Notes under the pieces: generated by a model
What the model saw: only the letters and a program-made list of their open reading frames with translations
Told to the model about the DNA's origin: nothing
The model's database searches: none
In this document: in pieces, positions 5,928 through 8,552 of the stretch
How the letters are laid out: every line of letters starts with the position of its first letter
How positions within the stretch are numbered: the stretch's first letter is position 1
Program-made: the position numbers and the translations under genes
NCBI GenBank assembly: GCA_021790135.1
Contig: JAJYIJ010000034.1
Coordinates: forward strand, 1 to 8,552
Direction of reading: 5' to 3'
Length of the DNA: 8,552 bases
DNA from: a bacterium
Lineage (GTDB): Bacteria > Patescibacteriota > Patescibacteriia > Magasanikbacterales > GWA2-37-8

Positions 5928-7631
5928 ATGAAACCATTTACGTTTAAAATCGGCGGTGAAGCTGGGTTTGGAATAACGTCGGCTGGTTTGACGTTTTCCA
6001 AAATCGTGTCCCGTTCCGGCTACCATGCCTTTGATTATATGGAGTACCCGTCGATCGTTCGGGGTGGGCACAATGTCATGCAAACAACTATTGCCGATCG
6101 TCGGGTAGCAACCCCATTCACGACGACCGATTTTCTGGTCGCACTAAACCAAGAGACAATGGATCGCCACGCTCAGGAACTCGGCAAGGGTAGTATTCTT
6201 CTCTACGACAAAGATGAAAATATTTCATTGAAAGCGGTGTCGAAAGAATGCCGGACCGTTGGCATCCCTCTGACAACCATCGCACGCGAAGCGGGCGGAA
6301 ACATTGTTATGCGCAATACGGTCGCCTTAGCGGCAACATTGAATTTACTCGGTGGAGAATTGTCGGTACTCAAAAAAATAATTAGCGAAGAATTCAAAAA
6401 GAAACCGGAAATATTGAAAAAAAATTTAACGGTCGCTAACGCCGGTTTTCGTCACGCTGCCGTCTATTTTAAAGCTTATCAACAGTCGGTGTTGGGCAAG
6501 CGGCAAGCAACGCAACAAAAAATTGTCGTTAACGGGAATGAAGCAATTGCTTTGGGAGCGGTGGCAGCGGGCATGCAATTCGCCGCCATCTATCCCATGA
6601 CGCCAACCTCGAATATTCTGCATGTCTTAGCAAAATTGCAAGAGCAATTTGGTTTTATATATAAACAACCAGAAGACGAAATATCGGCAATTAATATGGC
6701 GATCGGCGCCTCCTTTACCGGTGCCCGCTCGATGACCGCGACGGCCGGCGGAGGGTTTTGTCTTATGACAGAAGGGTTTGGCTTAGCCGGAATGACGGAA
6801 ACACCCGTGGTTATCGTGGTGGGACAGCGCGGCGGGCCGGCCACTGGGTTACCAACGTGGACTGAACAAGGCGATATCCAATTCGTTTTGCATGCTCACC
6901 AAAGTGAATTTCCTCGGCTCGTGCTCGCCCCGGGTGACGTTGAAGAAGTTTTCCATCAGACCATGCTCGCTTTCAACTTGGCGGAAAAATACCAGACGCC
7001 CGTTGTAGTTTTGGTTGACAAACATCTTTGTGAAAGTCATGAAAGCGTGTCGCCCTTTGATTATCGTGCCTATCGAGTGAATCGCGGAAAAGTGATTACA
7101 AAAAAATTGAAAAAGTATGAGCATTATGCTCTGTCAAAAGATGGAATTTCACCGCGTGCCTTCGCGGGCAGCGGCACATACGTGGTCGCGAATTCCGATG
7201 AACACACAACTGCCGGCTACTCAAACGAGGAAGCAGAGGTGCGTCGTGAGCAAATGCAAAAGAGAATGCAAAAACTGTCGACGTGTGCCAAAGAGGACAT
7301 GCCGAAGCCTAAAGTATATGGTCCGGAGCGGGCTGATGTAAGCATCGTTTCCTGGGGGAGCAATAAAGGCGCCATTCTTGAAGCGATGAAAAATTTTCCG
7401 AATGTGAATTTTCTCCACCTCACCTGGATGAACCCGTTTCCCGTTGCTTTCGTCGCCTCTTTTTTGAAAAAAGCAAAAACGCTTCTCAACATCGAAGGCA
7501 ATTTTTCCGGTCAGGTGGGAGCATTGATCACGGAAAAAACTGGTTTTAAAATAGAGCATAATTTTCTTAAATACGACGGTCGTCCCTTTTTTCCGGAAGA
7601 AATTGCCGCGGAAATTAAAAAATTGTTATGA
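5928..7631 (+). CDS. korA: 2-oxoacid:acceptor oxidoreductase, gamma-alpha fused subunit (KorA-like)
   Basis: This 567-aa protein is the large subunit of a CoA-dependent 2-oxoacid oxidoreductase, which cleaves a 2-oxoacid to acyl-CoA and CO2 and passes electrons to ferredoxin or flavodoxin. The N-terminal gamma domain (about 1-190) shows GGEAGFGITSAG at 9-20 and EYPSIVRGGHN at 39-49. The alpha pyrimidine-binding domain begins at NGNEAIALG (202), with YPMTPTS at 222-228, MTATAGGGFCLMTE at 269-282 and RGGPATGLPT at 301-310. The SPRAFAG...SDEH region and a C-terminal domain from about 469 (ADVSIVSWGSNKGA) complete the usual architecture and length. It starts 21 bases after the ligase stop with no visible Shine-Dalgarno, and its stop overlaps the beta-subunit start (ATGA). 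The arrangement resembles the two-subunit 2-oxoglutarate type, but the substrate (2-oxoglutarate, pyruvate or branched 2-oxoacids) cannot be read from motifs. No 4Fe-4S ferredoxin domain is fused. Confidence 0.92.
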   Translation: MKPFTFKIGGEAGFGITSAGLTFSKIVSRSGYHAFDYMEYPSIVRGGHNVMQTTIADRRVATPFTTTDFLVALNQETMDRHAQELGKGSILLYDKDENISLKAVSKECRTVGIPLTTIAREAGGNIVMRNTVALAATLNLLGGELSVLKKIISEEFKKKPEILKKNLTVANAGFRHAAVYFKAYQQSVLGKRQATQQKIVVNGNEAIALGAVAAGMQFAAIYPMTPTSNILHVLAKLQEQFGFIYKQPEDEISAINMAIGASFTGARSMTATAGGGFCLMTEGFGLAGMTETPVVIVVGQRGGPATGLPTWTEQGDIQFVLHAHQSEFPRLVLAPGDVEEVFHQTMLAFNLAEKYQTPVVVLVDKHLCESHESVSPFDYRAYRVNRGKVITKKLKKYEHYALSKDGISPRAFAGSGTYVVANSDEHTTAGYSNEEAEVRREQMQKRMQKLSTCAKEDMPKPKVYGPERADVSIVSWGSNKGAILEAMKNFPNVNFLHLTWMNPFPVAFVASFLKKAKTLLNIEGNFSGQVGALITEKTGFKIEHNFLKYDGRPFFPEEIAAEIKKLL

Positions 7632-8482
7632 ACATGCATGATTATCTAACGCCGAATGTTTGTACGTGGTGTCCTGGCTGCGGAAATTTTGGCATCTGGA
7701 CTGCGTTTAAAAAGGCGGCAGAAAAAGAAGGGTGGAATAACACGAATACTGTCCTCACTGCTGGCATCGGCTGTCACGGGCATCTCGTCAATTTCGTAAA
7801 AATAACTAGTTTTGAAGGCCTCCACGGCCGCCCGATTCCGGTGGCCTCAGGCGTTAAGCTGGCGAATAATCGCCTGAATGTGTTCGCGTTTACCGGCGAT
7901 GGCGACGCACTGGCAGAGGGTGGTAATCATTTTATTCATGCCGCCCGGCGCAATCAAGATATAACGGTGGTTATTCATGATAATGCAATTTACGCTTTAA
8001 CGACCGGCCAAACCTCGCCGCGTTCACCGCGTGGCTATATTTCCAAATCAACACCAGGAGGAAACATCGAAGAGCCCATCCACCCACTGCGATTGGCGCT
8101 GGCAGCTGGAGCGACTTTTTTGGCGCGAGTGTATAGTGGCGATATCGAACGTTTGGCAGAAATTTTGATCGCCGCCAACAACCACCACGGTTTGTCTGTT
8201 GTACAAATTTTGCAGCCCTGTGTGACGTTTAACTATATGTATTCGCATATTTTTTATCAAGAAAATATCTACGAGGTAGGGCCCAGCTACGATCCAACCG
8301 ATAAAACAGCCGCCTTTGCCAAAACAATGGAGTGGGGGATTAAAAAAATTCCCGTTGGCATTCTCTATCAGGTGAATGAGCCAACCTATGAAGAACAGAT
8401 ACCCCAAATTAAAAAACATGCGCTCGTACATGGTGGCACCAAAAAACGTGACATCACAAAAATTCTCAAGATGTATGTATGA
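7628..8482 (+). CDS. korB: 2-oxoacid:acceptor oxidoreductase, beta (thiamine diphosphate-binding) subunit (KorB-like)
   Basis: This 284-aa partner of the KorA-like subunit binds thiamine diphosphate and one [4Fe-4S] cluster. The WCPGCG motif supplies Cys15 and Cys18, GIGC supplies Cys49 and LQPC supplies Cys198, the four-cysteine set expected for the cluster. Cys12 is an extra cysteine just before. The TPP/magnesium motif begins TGDGDALAEGGNH at 89, followed by NNHHG in the C-terminal half. The start at 7628 overlaps the alpha-subunit stop by ATGA. An ATG two codons later (7634) is possible, but the overlap suggests coupled translation for 1:1 subunits. Its own stop again forms ATGA with the next gene. 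The length matches the family. KorB-like is preferred over the pyruvate oxidoreductase beta subunit because of the gamma-alpha fused partner, but substrate specificity is unproven. Confidence 0.93.
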   Translation: MNMHDYLTPNVCTWCPGCGNFGIWTAFKKAAEKEGWNNTNTVLTAGIGCHGHLVNFVKITSFEGLHGRPIPVASGVKLANNRLNVFAFTGDGDALAEGGNHFIHAARRNQDITVVIHDNAIYALTTGQTSPRSPRGYISKSTPGGNIEEPIHPLRLALAAGATFLARVYSGDIERLAEILIAANNHHGLSVVQILQPCVTFNYMYSHIFYQENIYEVGPSYDPTDKTAAFAKTMEWGIKKIPVGILYQVNEPTYEEQIPQIKKHALVHGGTKKRDITKILKMYV

Positions 8483-8552
8483 AAAAAAAGATTATCATTG
8501 TCTACGCCAGTAATTCTGGCGGCACATATCTGGTCGGCCGGACTCTGCAAGC
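8479..8552 (+). CDS. Probable flavodoxin-like protein, 3' truncated by the window end
   Basis: Only 24 codons are visible, reading MKKKIIIVYASNSGG and on. A first beta strand of hydrophobic residues (KIIIVYA) is followed by SNSGGTYLVG, which fits the flavodoxin phosphate loop (Ser/Thr-x-x-Gly-x-Thr) that binds the FMN phosphate. The ATG overlaps the stop of the beta subunit (ATGA at 8479-8482), so it is the fourth gene of the operon. A flavodoxin here would be the likely electron acceptor of the oxidoreductase, which carries no ferredoxin domain. With so few residues, a longer flavodoxin-domain protein (for example a multidomain flavoprotein or an NADPH-dependent FMN reductase) is equally open, and another Rossmann-like fold is possible. 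Confidence 0.6.
   Translation, partial: MKKKIIIVYASNSGGTYLVGRTLQ

Noticed and set aside
1..8552. TGA recoding (Gly or Trp) as in some candidate phyla
   Set aside because: korA and korB both end at TGA exactly at ATGA overlaps and at the expected protein lengths, and the in-frame TGA in ribD lies in the fold-back.
1..8552. A novel defence, mobile or RNA-based system
   Set aside because: No transposase, integrase, nuclease, tRNA, spacer array or large structured non-coding region is visible; all gaps between genes are under 200 bases.

Overview
The window reads as a chromosomal fragment of an uncultured bacterium, with every supported gene on the + strand. Several things point to Bacteria rather than Archaea: a two-repeat (alpha-type) riboflavin synthase, sigma70-like promoters and intrinsic terminators with T-tracts. 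TGA is used as a stop in the two oxidoreductase genes and TGG encodes Trp, so this is the standard code and not the TGA-recoded code of some candidate phyla. The compact layout, the fused ADP-forming acyl-CoA synthetase, the heptad-repeat small protein and a repeat that translates as 'MPTGRQEES' resemble what is often seen in metagenome-assembled candidate-phylum (Patescibacteria-like) genomes. That placement is an inference and not a firm call.

Layout. (1) Bases 1-2023 hold a riboflavin cluster, ribD (5' truncated), ribE and ribH, closely packed. The window opens with a perfect 14-bp inverted repeat that looks like a fold-back artefact at a contig end. No ribBA lies between ribE and ribH. 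(2) Bases 2024-2133 hold a composite intergenic repeat: a GTCATTCTGAGCGGAGCG...AAGAATCT element carrying an internal 16-bp palindrome. (3) Bases 2134-3030 encode an aldo/keto reductase with an intact catalytic tetrad, followed by a weak terminator. (4) Bases 3123-3672 form an independent unit: inverted repeat, consensus -35/-10 promoter, strong Shine-Dalgarno, a 135-aa heptad-repeat coiled-coil protein of unknown function and a clear intrinsic terminator. (5) From 3688 to the right edge runs an energy-metabolism operon. It has an extended -10 promoter almost abutting the start codon, then a fused ADP-forming acyl-CoA synthetase, a 2-oxoacid:acceptor oxidoreductase gamma-alpha fusion, its beta subunit, and the first 24 codons of a probable flavodoxin-like protein. 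The last three genes are joined by ATGA stop/start overlaps.

How the genes fit together. The oxidoreductase would convert a 2-oxoacid plus CoA to acyl-CoA, CO2 and low-potential electrons. The ligase would then turn acyl-CoA, ADP and phosphate into the free acid, CoA and ATP, which is substrate-level phosphorylation. A flavodoxin-like protein made from the same transcript would be a natural electron acceptor, and the riboflavin genes upstream supply the precursor of its FMN. This whole scheme is inferred from domains and gene order. I saw no CRISPR array, RNA gene, phage gene, transposase or defence system. The least explained item is the heptad-repeat protein with histidine at most core 'd' positions.
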